Below are positions 24,587 to 36,357 of a stretch of 64,000 nucleotides of DNA, piece after piece. How positions within the stretch are numbered: the stretch's first letter is position 1; each line of letters starts with the position of its first letter. A program made the translations under genes and the position numbers. The DNA comes from Chimonanthus salicifolius. Taxonomy: Eukaryota; Streptophyta; Magnoliopsida; Laurales; Calycanthaceae. A model generated the notes under the pieces. The model ran no database searches and had not been told where the DNA came from. It saw only the letters and a program-made list of their open reading frames with translations. Location of the stretch: positions 26,467,043 to 26,531,042 of the forward strand of contig CM023539.1 in the NCBI GenBank assembly GCA_013350335.1, in the 5' to 3' direction.

Positions 24587-24882
24587 AAAGTGGATTTTTG
24601 GGATTTAAATCAAATTAGAATCATATGGTCAAATGATTAACTTGCTGCCATGTACATAGGGTATTCGGATTTCTAGAACGATGTACAAAGCCGTGATCGG
24701 AAGACGGTCCAAAGGAAGGGTCGAACAAAGTAAACTATTGTAGGTTTCCTATCTTTATTGTAACCACTATCCCATATGTTGTTTTATGTTGATTTTGATA
24801 TCTTATATGATTGTAAAGTTATGTTTCTAAATGACATGTTTGCATAGACATCTTATGCATGGCATGGGATGATGGTGTTGTA

Positions 24883-25036
24883 ACCGGAGGCCACACTCCG
24901 TCGGGGCGTCCGAAAGACCACTGTGGGGTACCCTGATGATGAGAATCCCATCAGGAGGAATCCGGAGGCCACACTCCGTCAGGGCGTCCGAAAGACCACT
25001 ATGGGTTACCTTGACGATGAGAATCCCGTCAAGTGA
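24883..25036 (+). repeat. Tandem pair of CCGGAGGCCACACTCCGTC blocks
   Basis: Two copies of a block of about 75-85 bases (GGAGGCCACACTCCGTC, GGGCGTCCGAAAGACCACT, then GATGAGAATCCC). Equivalent paired blocks occur in inverse orientation at about 10967-11095 and 42197-42315, and in diverged form near 29408-29535 and 37748-37875. The block is therefore a conserved part of this LTR family. Confidence 0.8.
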
Positions 25037-25763
25037 TGGCTATGTTGAATGGTGATGGGTGGGACTCATTACATGTTCATTTCATACATAGCATGTTTTT
25101 ATGGAATTTTGTCACACATGTGTTATTATTATATTATTTGCATGTTTTTGACTAACCATGTGGTAGCCCTATTCGGAAACACTACTGGGCGCGTTGATCT
25201 AACGCCCTATCTATATCCTCAGTGGATGACGCAGGGAAAGGGAAGAACGTGGATCGAGATGAAAACCAAGCATAGGAGCTTGGGCATTTTGAATGGATTT
25301 GAATGGACATGAATGGACTAATCATGGATTTGTTATTTGAATTTGGATAATGTAATTTGGTAATTAGTTATGTTGGCTTGTAATAAGTAGTTAAGATAGA
25401 TGCTATGGTTTGTTTTAAGTCGGATGGTTTGATTGAACGATTAGTTAAGATTGATTAGTAATTTTGGAGAATAAGTTATGTACTTTGCTATCTAAGAATG
25501 GAAAATTGGAATAGTCATAGGTTCTATTATAACCTCAGTTGGATTAAGACTAAGTTAATTCCGCAAGTTATATATGTACCATGTGCGGATCAGTTTTATG
25601 GACTTAGTTCATACGCACATGGGCTTGGCCAGTTAAGGGTCGGATTTAGAGATTCGAACTTAACTCGCGTCGTGACACTCCGCCCCGATCACATGATTAT
25701 TATAAAAAAAAATAATAATAAACTCTGAAAATTAGAGTGAAAAGGGCGAGGCGTTACAGATTC

Positions 25764-26234
25764 TTCACGTGAATTTGATGAAGAATCCGTCCTTTATGAT
25801 GAAGTTTTGGATTCGTTAACAGATGAACCCTGTGTCACTATACATCTCGGTTGAACTTTCCAATACTTTCTCCATTGTTCTTCTTGTAGAAGAAGATCTA
25901 TTTTTCTTAGATCCCTCTAACTCCTGTGTATGATGATTATGGAGACACTGACGATTTCGTAGATGTGTTTTCATTATTAGAACACGTACAAGAGGCATTG
26001 GTTGATGAGACGTTGGAGACGATAGTCGACAATGAAAATTTGTTGGATGAGAAATAGGCAGTCAACTTAGTTGAACTGCCATATCCAAAAGAATATACAA
26101 ATCAAGAATCGGCCGTGGAGTCAATTCGAGATTTGGAGGCGGTTGAGCATGCAAAGAGATTGGTGGAGCCCCTTCCATCAATGCTTGATTTTGAAGAGAT
26201 TGAAAAATTTTGAACCCTGTAGTGTCCCTCCCTC
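25764..26234 (+). pseudogene. Gypsy element 2, acidic gag-like region
   Basis: The sequence resumes after solo LTR 3 and reads in an acidic frame (EFDEESVLYDEVLDSLTDE, later YDDYGDTDDFVDVFSLLEH), as often found between gag and protease of gypsy elements. A segment at about 25841-25916 is an inverted copy of 21453-21529. The reading is interrupted there and by later stops. It ends where a copia-type LTR begins at 26235. No certain domain. Confidence 0.4.
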
Positions 26235-28001
26235 TGAAAGTTCCCTTGGGTGCTAGAACAAGGATCGAGATTGTACCTAAGGGGGGGTGAATATGACAAT
26301 CCCCAATTTTTATGGTCTTCACAAATTTCTTGATTAATTAACAAATTTACAGCGAATTAATAATGTTAATCAAGAGAGATGGGCTGTGTGATCAAAAGTG
26401 TGCACAATTATAAGAACAATCACACAAGTAAATATCAACACCCACAAGACCAATTTATAGTGGTTCGGTTAAACAACCTACATCCACTCTAAGGACTCAC
26501 CCAACCTTGTGTTATCTCGAATTCACTATGTAGGGACTTACATCCTCACAAATAGAGTAGGACTTCCACCGTACTCAATTGGTTGGGAATTCCACCCACC
26601 ACATGTGCCGAAGACAATGCTTTAGATTTTTTATAGTGGTTCCAGATCCAAGCCTCCTTAATCCATTTGCCCTAGATTTTGAAAGGTTCGACCAACCCAG
26701 GGCTCTACTTCCCTATCCCTCTATTTTTTATAATGGTTCCGGCTTTCTTCCCTTAGTCCACTTCACAAGATGATTTATAAAATAATATCAATAAGAAGCA
26801 CTTGCCTTTGTATGAGCTCACTTGTAGATGTAACATCCAGAATTTTCAAGTGCAATTATTTTATTGGATATTATCCATTTTAATTGGTAAATTTAAGATT
26901 AATAGATGGAATAAATGCTAGATGAATAAGAATTGAGACAATGGCCCAATTATGGTCCAATGGATCATAGATAAGGTTGATTCTAATTAATTGGGTAAAT
27001 GTGGCCAATTGGGTCAAATACCCAATTGAGAACCAACGGGTCAAGATGAATTGATGTTTAGGGTAAATGGGTAAGGAATTGATTTAATCGGGTCATGTAC
27101 CCACTTAAGATCTAAGGCATGAAATCCACCTCATCAAGTGAGGTGGCAAGTGTAGGAGGTGACATGGAAGTGACATAGCCAAGTGGGACCCAAGTCCACC
27201 TCATCAAGTAAGGTGGCATGTGGTCTAAGGTCACTTGTAGGGCCGGCCACCAGTGGGTGACTTGGTCAACCATGAGCGAGTTCATAGGTGAGTTCAAGAA
27301 GGTTAAGTGAAGTGAGTGGAGTTAAGGAATTAATTAATTAATAATGAATCCAAGTGCTTGAGTTAGGAGAATGAGTTTCATTTAAGTGAGGTGAGTTGAT
27401 TGGGTGGTGAGTCACATGGAAGTTGAAAAGACTAAGTGAGTCAAAGGGGAGGTGGAGGGTTTCCATCTCATGGAAACCCTAGACCAAAAACCATTGGGAA
27501 GGGGGAGAATGCCATGTGTAAGACATGTGCCCTCTTGGTTAGCCAAGGGACACATGGGAAAGACAAAGAAGTGATGAGGGTGGTTGGGGAGATTAGGGTT
27601 AGTAACAAAGGCTCACACCAAAACCCTAGGGCTAACTATCCATGAGACAAGTTTCATCTCATTCACTCTCTCCCTTTCTCTACACCCTTGGCCGATCCTA
27701 CCTTAGACAAAATAGTTGAGATTGTTTCATCTCACCCTCTCCTCCTCTCCCTCTCTCAACCTTCAAACCCTAGGGCCGACCCCTCTCCTTGAGAAAAAAA
27801 AGATAGTTTCATCTCATCTCTCTCCCTCTCAAGCAACCTCTTTGGCCGAATACATCAAGAAGGCTCTCAATCTCTCTTCCTCTCATTTCGGCACTAAACT
27901 TGGAGAAACCGAAGAATGGAGGAGGAAGAAGAAAGGACTAAGGAAGGAGAAAGACGGAGGAGCAAAATCAGAATTAAAGAAACGGAGGAGTCGCGGAATC
28001 G

Positions 28002-29774
28002 GTATGTACTGTTAAACAAGGTTTATTAATTAAAAAGAGGCTAAGGGAACCATGGTTTCGGCTATGGAATGGCCGAAACCATGGGGTTCCATATGGGAGT
28101 GAAAAGTGTTGGCCAAAACATTATGGGCCATGGAATGTCGAAGGAAAATCCATCCAAGAAGATGGTTAAGTATTTGGAATGAAAATACCCTAACCTTGTT
28201 GGTGGGTAAGATATGGTAATACATGATTAAATGTAGGACAACATGCATGATTAATATGAGGAAATGAAGTTCATAGAAGAATGATCAAAGAACATGGTTC
28301 GGCCTTTGCATGGCCGAACCCTAATTTTATATATGGATCATTGGAGGATTCAAGGAAAGACAAGATGAGGTTCGGAGATGTTGTATGGCCAAATCCCATC
28401 AAGTGCTAAAATATGTTGAACGTAAATACCATCCTCAAGGTGATATGAAAATGGAAAATAGGATGAAAAATGATGAATCATGGGTTCGACCATGTTGTAT
28501 GGCCGAACCCCATGGAGGGATTTTTATGGATCTATTATGATTTAAATGATTTAACTACGGACTATCAAGTTAAGAAAGGAGAAAATGAAAATGAGGAATC
28601 ATGGGTTCGACCATGTTGTATGGCCGAACCCCATGAATCATTTTATGGATCTAAGGATGTGCAAATAAATTAAGTGATTATCTATGGAAAGAAATGATGG
28701 CTAAGATGAGAAAATGATGAAAAGAAGAACCATGGGTTCGGCCATGTTGTATGGCTGCACCCCTTGGATGATATTTTTATAGACCTAGGTTGTTTTATCA
28801 CGTTAAATGATTAACTATGAATATTAGATTAAGAAATAAAAGAATGAGTGAGGATTGACTCACATGGTTTAAAATAAGCAAGGATTAAAAGAAGGTGGTC
28901 AAAACCAAAAGAGTGAGGTTCGGCCATGTTGTATGGCCGAACCCCACTAATGAGTCTTTGTGGACTTAAACATGTTTCAGCCCTAATGTATGGCCGAAAC
29001 CCCTTGGGGAACTTAACCGGATACAAGACTATGATTGTAAATGGAAATGAACATAGGATGATATAGGGAATGATGGGAATCAAATGGATCACTGATTTGA
29101 TTTATTTATGTGTCAAATGTAATAAGGTAACGGGATTTCACAAATGGGTGTACGATCGGCTTTGATACAATTACGATCGGTTTTGACGAAATCGCAAGGA
29201 TACGTTATTTGGACATTAGTAGGATTCCTGCCTTATTGAAAAACCTTGGACTATGTATATGTGATGATTTTATTTCCATGTGCAATGAATTATTTTTGGT
29301 ATCAAATGCTATGTTTTAAGAATGGGATTTTCAATGCTATATGTGTAATATGAAATGGCATGATCCACTCACATCTCATGCATGGCATGGGAGGGAACTT
29401 ATGAGAGGAGTCCACGCTCCATTGGGGTATCCGATAAACAAACGTGGGGAGGGATCCGCACTGATTCCGATTATGATGTTTGACATAAAGAAGAGTCCAC
29501 GCTCCATTCGGTGGGACTGATAAGGCATACGTGGGGAGTCATGACAATGTATTCCTTGATATGGCTTGTACATCAAGAGGATTACTATGTGATCGTGATA
29601 TGGTTGATGGGTGGGAGTCATGGCATATGACACCCATGGCATGGCATTGACTTGCATGATTTGACATTATATCTTTATTGTGATTTTTATACTAATCCAT
29701 GTGTTTGACCCTACTCGGAATACCTACTGGGCGCATTGACTAACGCCCTACTTCTACCTTACATGATGACACAG
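28002..29774 (+). other. Putative LTR-embedded intron, 5' LTR
   Basis: Donor-like AATCG|GTATGT at 28002 after GGAGGAGTCGCGG. Acceptor-like GATGACACAG|GG ends at 29774, preceded by the pyrimidine-rich CTACTTCTACC. It would remove 1773 bases, including all the palindromes, from the leader of the element RNA. Sites are seen; splicing is inferred. Confidence 0.5.
28049..29005. repeat. Palindrome array, 5' LTR
   Basis: Eight sites were found near 28049, 28293, 28369 (decayed), 28480, 28601, 28730, 28917 and 28976. The first has arms CCATGGTTTCGG / CCGAAACCATGG, carrying a matched extra T and A. Neighbouring sites lie in repeat units of about 120 bases (compare 28460-28570 with 28580-28690), showing growth by tandem duplication. 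Confidence 0.9.
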
Positions 29775-30232
29775 GGAATGGATGGAGCGAAGGACGTGAA
29801 CGGAGCCAAGCTTAGGAGCTTGGATAACTTAGATTTATTTTATTTATGTTTTTTACTTCGAACAATGTAATTTGAGTCATTCAGTATTTTGGGACTGTAA
29901 TAACTTAGAACTATCTTGCTATGGTTTGTTTTATTTTGGACATTGGAACTTAAGCTATTTAAAGTGATGGACTTCCTTGCTTAAAATTGGATAGGAATAG
30001 TAACTCTTTTATAATTCCGCATTACGTTTATTCTGCAATTATATCCTTATATGCGTGTGAACCGTTTTAGTGGACTTAGTCCACGCACACGTATGGTTGA
30101 CCAGTTAAGGGTCGGGCTTTAGAAGCTTAGACTTAGATCAAGTCGTGACGTCCCGCTCTCTCTCACTCTTTATTTCAAAAAAAAAATAGACTCTGATTTT
30201 CGGCGAGTGAAAAAAGGGCAGGGCGCTACAGT

Positions 30233-30244
30233 TGGTATCAGAGC
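30233..30244 (+). other. Primer-binding site, initiator tRNA-Met
   Basis: TGGTATCAGAGC, an exact match to the common plant retrotransposon primer site, two bases after the 5' LTR. Confidence 0.95.
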
Positions 30245-30735
30245 GAAACCGGAAGTATGAATCTTTCGAAGTAAGATTAAGACAGTATCATGTCGTACTG
30301 ACAAGATAAGAAATCCCAACTGACCGACTCTTCGGAGTCCGCTACGCGAGGGCCAGATTAATTTAGTTTGTTAAGACTCAAACTAAAGCATTCAATCTGA
30401 AAGCAACACTTGATGAAAAAGGAAAGATAGCAATGGAAGGACAGTCACTATGAAATGGATTTATCAAACATAGAAAAATATGAGATATTTCCCCGAAAAT
30501 GAGAAACATCAAGATTTTTCCCCAAATTGAGAAACAACACTTGATACATAGGAAAGTTTCCCCGAAAACAAGAAAACATCAGGATTTCCCCAAGTTGAGA
30601 AATAATACTTGATACTTAGAAAGTTGCCCAAAAATCAAGAAATACAAGATGCTTATTTGGCAATTTTTCCCAAACTGTGAAAACACAAAACTTTACGAAA
30701 AGTTAAGTCAAATGATATCTCAATGACTTAGGAAA

Positions 30736-31848
30736 ATGCTTCCGAGAAGAAGAACTCGACAAAACCCACATGTAAATGAAAAGGTGCATCAGCCACATCA
30801 AGAAGAGGAGCAAAATAGCGTAAACATTCCCGTGGTACCTCCCAAGCTGTAAAACTTGGTACAAGCTGTGGTCACTTCCGTTCTACAACCACATATGGAC
30901 GGCAGTGGAAGTGCTACCACAAATGAGGCACATGATCGGAGTATGGTTAGAGATTTCCAACAGCAGTGTCCCCCTCATTTCAAAGGGAAAGAAGGACCTG
31001 CCAGAACGGAGAATTGGCTGAGGAACATCACTAAGATCTTGACATTACTGAAGATCACCAGTAATGAAGATAGAATATTGCTGGCTACTTTGCAGTTGAT
31101 CGATGATGTCGGCAAGTGGTGGGAAGTGATTGAGCGACAGCGGACACAGATTCCCGAAGGGGAAAGGACTGAGATGACGTGGGACCAATTCTCGGCTATG
31201 TTCCTGGATCACTACTTTCTAGAAGAGGAGAAGGAGCGCCAGACACAAGCGTTCATATTTTTGGTGTAGGGCACCATGACTGTGGCTGAGTATCACCAAG
31301 AGTTCCTCCGTCTATCATGTTATGCTTTATACATGGTGGACACGGAATACAGGAAGGCTCATAAATTTGAGTGGGGCCTTCGACCAAGCATCATGATGAA
31401 AGTGACTATCTTCAAGTCACCTACATTGGCGGAAGTGGTCAGCCAAGCTACCATAGCTGAACAAGAGCTGACAGAGACAGTGCGGTTTGTGGACAACCGC
31501 CGAGGCCAAAGCGGAGGAAGTGTTTTTCGTCTGAACAAGAGGTTCTGACCCAACTTTGGGAGACCATCACCTTCCACTAGGTCAACTGAAGGCTTTCGTC
31601 CCAATCAGCCCTCCCAATTAGTATCCCTCTCTCAGGTCCCTCGAGGTGTGAGCACTTGTTTCTAGTGTGGCGAACAAGGCCATTTCAAGAGGGAATGTCC
31701 GTTAAACAGTAGACCTTCTCACTCCAGGGGTTCATTTCGTCCTCCAGCCCGATCAGCTCATTGACAAGTATCCAGGGTATATAACCAGACCGGACGAGCA
31801 CCTAATCTGACAGGATCTGGACGACTGTACACTTTGGCTCCTCATCCT
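30736..31848 (+). pseudogene. gag: Gag of the complete Tekay-like element
   Basis: Gag would coat the element RNA. The start is the ATG at 30736 (MLPRRRTRQNP), which matches the basic start usual in this lineage. The retrotransposon gag domain spans about 30960-31500: FQQQCPPHFKGKEGP, WLRNITKI, WWEV, MTWDQFSAMFLDHYF, EFLRLS. A CCHC zinc knuckle lies at 31651-31692 (CF*CGEQGHFKREC), where the second residue after the first Cys is followed by a stop codon. In-frame stops are at 30850, 31267, 31546, within the knuckle, near 31762 and at 31849. One frame is kept throughout, so the stops are point mutations. Confidence 0.9.
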
Positions 31849-31851
31849 TAG

Positions 31852-32232
31852 ATGATGGATCACTCAGTGATTCAAGGTATGGCAGTAGCTGGTAGTTCCT
31901 ATGCTTTTGCATTATTTGATTCCGGAGCATCCCACTCTTTTGTATCTGTTACTAGCACCCTAGTACAAAAATTGTCCACCGCACTCACTATTGTATCCCC
32001 CATTGGAGACACATCACTGGGACTTATATGCATAGCGGTAAACACTGAACTCGCTGGATTTAGATTTGAATTCAATTATCTGGTACTCGAGATGACTGAG
32101 TACGACATCATCTTTGGCATGGACTGGTTGGCTAACTTCCAGGCCAGCATTGACTGCCATCTCCGCAGGGTGACATTTTGGTCACCTGAGGGAAAGCGAT
32201 ACGTGGTACATGCTGACAAATAGAGCATCCCT
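31852..32232 (+). pseudogene. pol: Aspartic protease domain
   Basis: Cleaves the Gag-Pol polyprotein in intact elements. The active-site motif LFDSGASHSFVS is intact, with the catalytic Asp codon at 31918. The flap-proximal VLEMTEYDIIFGMDWL motif follows near 32085-32130. The domain is open between stops at 31849 and 32221. It is in the same frame as gag and RT, as expected for a single Gag-Pol reading frame of this lineage. Confidence 0.9.
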
Positions 32233-33760
32233 ATGACCAAGAGATTGCATGAAGAATTGAACCACCTTGTATTGAACAACATCAGATTAGACAAGGCACC
32301 GGTGGCTGAACTTCTTACGGTGGTGAAAGACTATGAGGAGGTATTCCCGACAGAACTCCCTGGCTTGCCACCCAAGAGGGAGATTGATTTTGAGATCAAG
32401 TTGTATCATGTCACTACTCCAGTGTCATTGCCGTATTACCGGATGGCCCCAGCTAAGATGTCAGAGTTAAAGAAGCAAATTGATGAACTGCTCAGACTAG
32501 GATGCATCCGGAACAACACATCATCTTGGGGAGTACCAGTATTATTTGTAAAGAGGAAGGATGGTACGCTTCGGATGTGTGTAGATTCTCGGAAGTTGAA
32601 CCAACTAACAGTTAGAAACAAGTACCCTCTACCCAGGATTGATGATCTATTCGATCAACTCAGGGGTTCTAGTCACTTCTCCAAGATCAATCTGATGTCA
32701 GGTTACCATCAAATCCCAGTTAGGGATGAAGACATAGAGAAAACTGCTTTCAGAATGCGGTATGGACTATATGAGTATGTGGTCATGCCGTTTGGACTTA
32801 CCAATGCACCAGCTGTGTTCATGGATCTAATGAATAGGATCTTCTGTCCTTACTTGGACAAGTTTGTAATTGTTTTCATTGATGACATCCTGATTTATTC
32901 CAAAAGTTAGGAGGAACATGCTGAGCATTTACGGCTAGTCCTAGACACCATGAAGAGGAATCAGTTGTATGCCAAAGCAAGCAAGTGAGAATTCTAGCTA
33001 TCTGAGGTTAACTTCTTGGGGCATGTCATGTCAGCAGAAGGTATAGCCGTGGACCCAGATTAAGTGGCAGCAGTTAGAGAATGGAAAGCTCCAAAGAATA
33101 TGACCGAAATCCGCAGCTTCCTGTGATTGGCAGGTTATTATAAGAAGTTTATTATGGACTTCTCCAAGATTACATCTCCACTTACCCGACTCACTCAGAA
33201 AGGAGTCAAATTTGAATGGTCTGATGTATGCAACCAGAGATTTGAAGAATTGAAGGAGAGGCTTACGACTGCTCCTATTCTGATTCTGCCGAAAAGGGGC
33301 AAGGGCTATGAAGTATATTGTGATGCTTCAGGAGAGGGACTTGGGTGTCCTCTCACTCAAAGTCAACACGTGGTGGCTTATGGTTCAAGACAGTTGAAAA
33401 TCCATGAACGCTACTATCCCACGTATGATCTAGAATTAGCCACATTGGTCTTCGTCCACAAAAGCTGGAGACACTATCTTTATGGCCAGAATTTTGAGGT
33501 ATTTTCAGATCACAAGAGCTTGAAATATTTGTTTGATCAAAAGGAACTCAACATGAGGCAGCACAGATGGACGGAATATCTGCAAGATTATGAGTTTGCA
33601 TTTCGATATCATCCTGGCAAGGCAAACAAAGTGGTGGATTCCCTCAGTCGTATGTCACATGCAACAGTGGCCAGTTTGATTAGGAAGGAATGGGAAATGT
33701 TGAATACCATTCGAGAGTTCAATTTGTACATCAAGATTCGTGGGAGTATGTATAATCTGA
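32233..33760 (+). pseudogene. pol: Reverse transcriptase and RNase H domains
   Basis: Copies element RNA to DNA and removes the RNA strand in intact copies. RT blocks are [81 protein letters not shown] and [11 protein letters not shown] (32875-32907). The first catalytic Asp (normally KIDL) is Asn at 32689-32691, so the palm would be inactive. Stops are at 32908, near 32986, 32995, 33061 and 33124. RNase H starts near 33300 with YCDASGEGLG and continues through LELATLVF, FSDHKSLKYLF and the C-terminal VVDSLSR. A frameshift near 33760 separates the integrase. Confidence 0.92.
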
Positions 33761-34640
33761 TCATACGGTCAACATGGTTTCCAAGAATGAATGTGAACAA
33801 CGGACAGATCCAGAAGTGGAAGAGATATGGGCTAAAATGTCTAGTGGTGAGGTTATACCGGAATGGAAGTTACGACCAGGACAAGGTCTTTTATTCCGAG
33901 GTAGGACATATGTGCCTCAGAACTGCAGAAGAGAGTTATTGATCGAGGCACACCAAACCAAACTCTCTATTCATCCGGGCAGCACCAAGATGTATAATGA
34001 TCTGAAGAGACTATTGGTGGCATGGATTCAAAAGAGATGTGGCAGAGTTTGTTGCTCACTACCTAACTTGTCAGCAAGTTAAGACTGAACATCAGAAGCT
34101 ACTAGGTTTACTCAAACCCTTACCAGTGCCGGAGTGGAAATGGGAACATATCTCCATGGATTTTGTGACAGGGTTGCCAAGGTTATCAAAGGGTAACGAT
34201 GCAATATGGGTCATGGCAGATTGATTGACCAAGTCCGTGCACTTTCTTCCCATCAAGATGACAGATTCATCTGAGACTTTAGGTCGACGGTACATCAAGG
34301 ATATCATCAGACTACATGGTATTCCTCAGACTATTGTGTCCGACAGAGATGACCGATTTACTGGCAGGGTGTGGCAGAGCATGCAGTCGGCTATGGGGAC
34401 AGACTTATTGATTAGCACAGCGTCCCATCCACAGACTGATGGACAGCCACGGAGAACAATACGGACATTGGAGAATATGCTGAGAGCATGTATGTTAGAC
34501 TTCAAGGGTGGATTGGAGAATCACTTACCCCTGGTTAAGTTCTCTTACAATAGTTACCAGGCAAGCCTCTAGATGGCTCCATTCGAGGCGTTGTATGGTA
34601 GGCCCTGTAGATCACCAGTGTGTTGGACAGAGGCTGGGGC
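33761..34640 (+). pseudogene. pol: Integrase, zinc-binding and catalytic domains
   Basis: Inserts the cDNA copy into the chromosome. The zinc-binding HHCC region is split by a frameshift near 34015: EAHQTKLSIHPG lies before it and CQQVKTEHQK after it. The catalytic core shows SMDFVTGLP (first Asp), VSDRDDRF (second Asp) and HPQTDGQ. The normally following S-E-R is P-R-R, so the catalytic Glu is Arg (34450-34452). Stops are at 34222 and 34570. Around 34620 a deletion and frame change remove the residues that usually link the core to the QSRQKSY block. Confidence 0.9.
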
Positions 34641-35125
34641 TACTTACTGCACAGAGTCGTCAGAAGAGCTACACTGACAAGAGAAAGAGGTTCCTTGAGT
34701 TTGAAGTGGGAGACTTAGTGTTCTTGAAAGTCTCGCCACGAAAAGGACACATGCGGTTTGGGAAGAAAGGGAAATTGTCGCCTAGATTTGTGGGGTCGTT
34801 TCCAATCCTAAAGAGGGTGGGGGAGGTGACTTATCAATTGGCACTACCTCCACAGTTGTCATCTTTGCACGATGTGTCCCATGTTTCTATGTTGAGGAAA
34901 TACAATCCTGATCCCTCACACGTGTTGAATGTGCAAGATGTTGACGTGCAAAGCGACATGACTTATGTTGAAAGACCGGTCAGAGTGATCAGGAAAGAAT
35001 AGAAGGTGTTACGGAATCGAGCCATTCAGTTAGTGAAGGTGGTATGGGATCTACATGGTAATGAGGAAGCCACCTGGGAACTTGAATAAAAAATGAGAGC
35101 AGCTCATCTTGAGCTTTTTGTATGA
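34641..35125 (+). pseudogene. pol: Integrase C terminus with chromodomain
   Basis: The C-terminal integrase blocks AQSRQKSY, FEVGDLVFLKVSP, GKLSPRFVG and LPPQLSSLHDVSHVSMLRKY are followed by a chromodomain (VERPVRVI, VKVVWDLHGNEEATWELE, LELF). In the chromovirus clade this module directs integration toward particular chromatin. Its presence and form place the element in the Tekay/Del-type group. Stops occur at 35000 and 35087. The final TGA is at 35123-35125, about 60 bases before the 3' LTR. Confidence 0.88.
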
Positions 35126-35165
35126 GTTCTTTGAAACCCTACTTCGCTCACTTTTCGAGACCAAA

Positions 35166-35185
35166 ATTTAAAAACAGGGTAATAT
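35166..35185 (+). other. Polypurine tract region
   Basis: An A/G-rich stretch (AAAAACAGGG) sits just before the 3' LTR, where plus-strand DNA priming occurs. It is not a perfect purine run. Confidence 0.5.
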
Positions 35186-36357
35186 TGTAACATCCCGAAT
35201 TTTCAATGCAATTATTTTATTGGATATTATCCATTTTAATTGGTAAATTTAAGATTAATAGATGGAATAAATGCTAGATGAATAAGAATTGGGAGAATGG
35301 CCCAATTATGGTCCAATGGATCATGGATAAGGTTGATTCTAATTAATTAGGTAAATGGTGCCAATTGGGTCAAATGCCCAATTGGGACCCAACAGGTCAA
35401 GATGAATTGATGTTTAGGGTAAATGGGTAAGGAATTGATTTAATCGGGTCATGTACCCACTTAAAATCTAAGGCATGAGATCCACCTCATCAAGTGAGGT
35501 GGCAAGTGTAGGAGGTGACATGGAAGTGGCATAGCCAAGTGGGACCCAAGTCCACCTCATCAAGTAAGGTGGCATGTGGTCTAAGGTCACTTGTAGGGCC
35601 GGCCACCATGGGTGACTTGGTCAACCATGAGCGAGTTCATGGGTGAGTTCAAGAAGGTTAAGTGAAGTGAGTGGAGTTAAGGAATTAATTAATTAATGAT
35701 GAATCCAAGTGCTTGAGTTAGGAGAATGAGTTTCATTTAAGTGAGGTGAGTTGATTGGGTGGTGAGTCACATGGAAGTTGAAAAGACTAAGTGAGTCAAA
35801 GGGGAGGTGGAGGGTTTCCATCTCATGGAAACCCTAGACCAAAAACCATTGGGAAGGGAGAGAATGCCATGTGTGAGCCATGTGCCCTCTTGGTTAGCCA
35901 AGGGACACATGGGAAAGACAAAGAAGTGATGAGGGTGGTTGGGGAGATTAGGGTTAGTAACAAAGGGTCACACCAAAACCCTAGGGCTAACTATCCATGA
36001 GACAAGTTTCATCTCATTCACTCTCTCCCTTTCTCTACACCCTTGGCCAATCCTACCTTAGACAAAATAGTTGAGATTGTTTCATCTCACCCTCTCCTCC
36101 TCTCCCTCTCTCAACCTTCAAACCCTAGGGCCGACCCCTCTCCTTGAGAAAAAAAAAGATAGTTTCATCTCATCTCTCTCCCTCTCAAGCAACCTCTTTG
36201 GCCGAATACATCAAGAAGGCTCTCAATCTCTCTTCCTCTCATTTCGGCACTAAACTTGGAGAAACCGAAGAACGGAGGAGGAAGAAGAAAGGACTAAGGA
36301 AGGAGAAAGACGGAGGAGCAAAATCAGAATTAAAGAAACGGAGGAGTCGCTGAATCG

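Larger units (their letters stand above)
23239..25234 (+). other. Putative LTR-embedded intron, copy 3
   Basis: Donor-like ACG|GTAGGT at 23239 after GGAGGAGTCGTGGAA, the same exon context as in the complete element. Acceptor-like GATGACGCAG|GG ends at 25234. The donor is the weakest of the seven. Inference. Confidence 0.45.
21884..25758 (+). mobile_element. Tekay-like solo LTR 3
   Basis: The 3875-bp unit starts TGTAACACCCTGGAATTTC and ends AAAGGGCGAGGCGTTACA. Perfect duplication GATTC (21879-21883, 25759-25763). Orientation is the same as the complete element. It shares the 3' terminal region (CGTGACACTCCGCCCCGATC, AAAATTAGAGTGAAAAGGGC), the hairpin array and the splice-like sites. No internal sequence. 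Confidence 0.93.
26829..30230 (+). repeat. 5' LTR of the complete element
   Basis: The 3402-bp LTR ends GGGCAGGGCGCTACA two bases before the primer site. It contains a pyrimidine-rich stretch (27640-27850, likely near the start of transcription), the donor-like site at 28002, the palindrome array, the paired GC-rich blocks near 29408-29535, the acceptor-like site at 29774 and the conserved terminal CGTGACGTCCCGC region. Confidence 0.95.

Noticed and set aside
27436..27645. 69-residue ORF repeated at 35791-36000
   Set aside because: It is repeated only because it lies in both LTRs of one element. It is not kept open in the other LTR copies.
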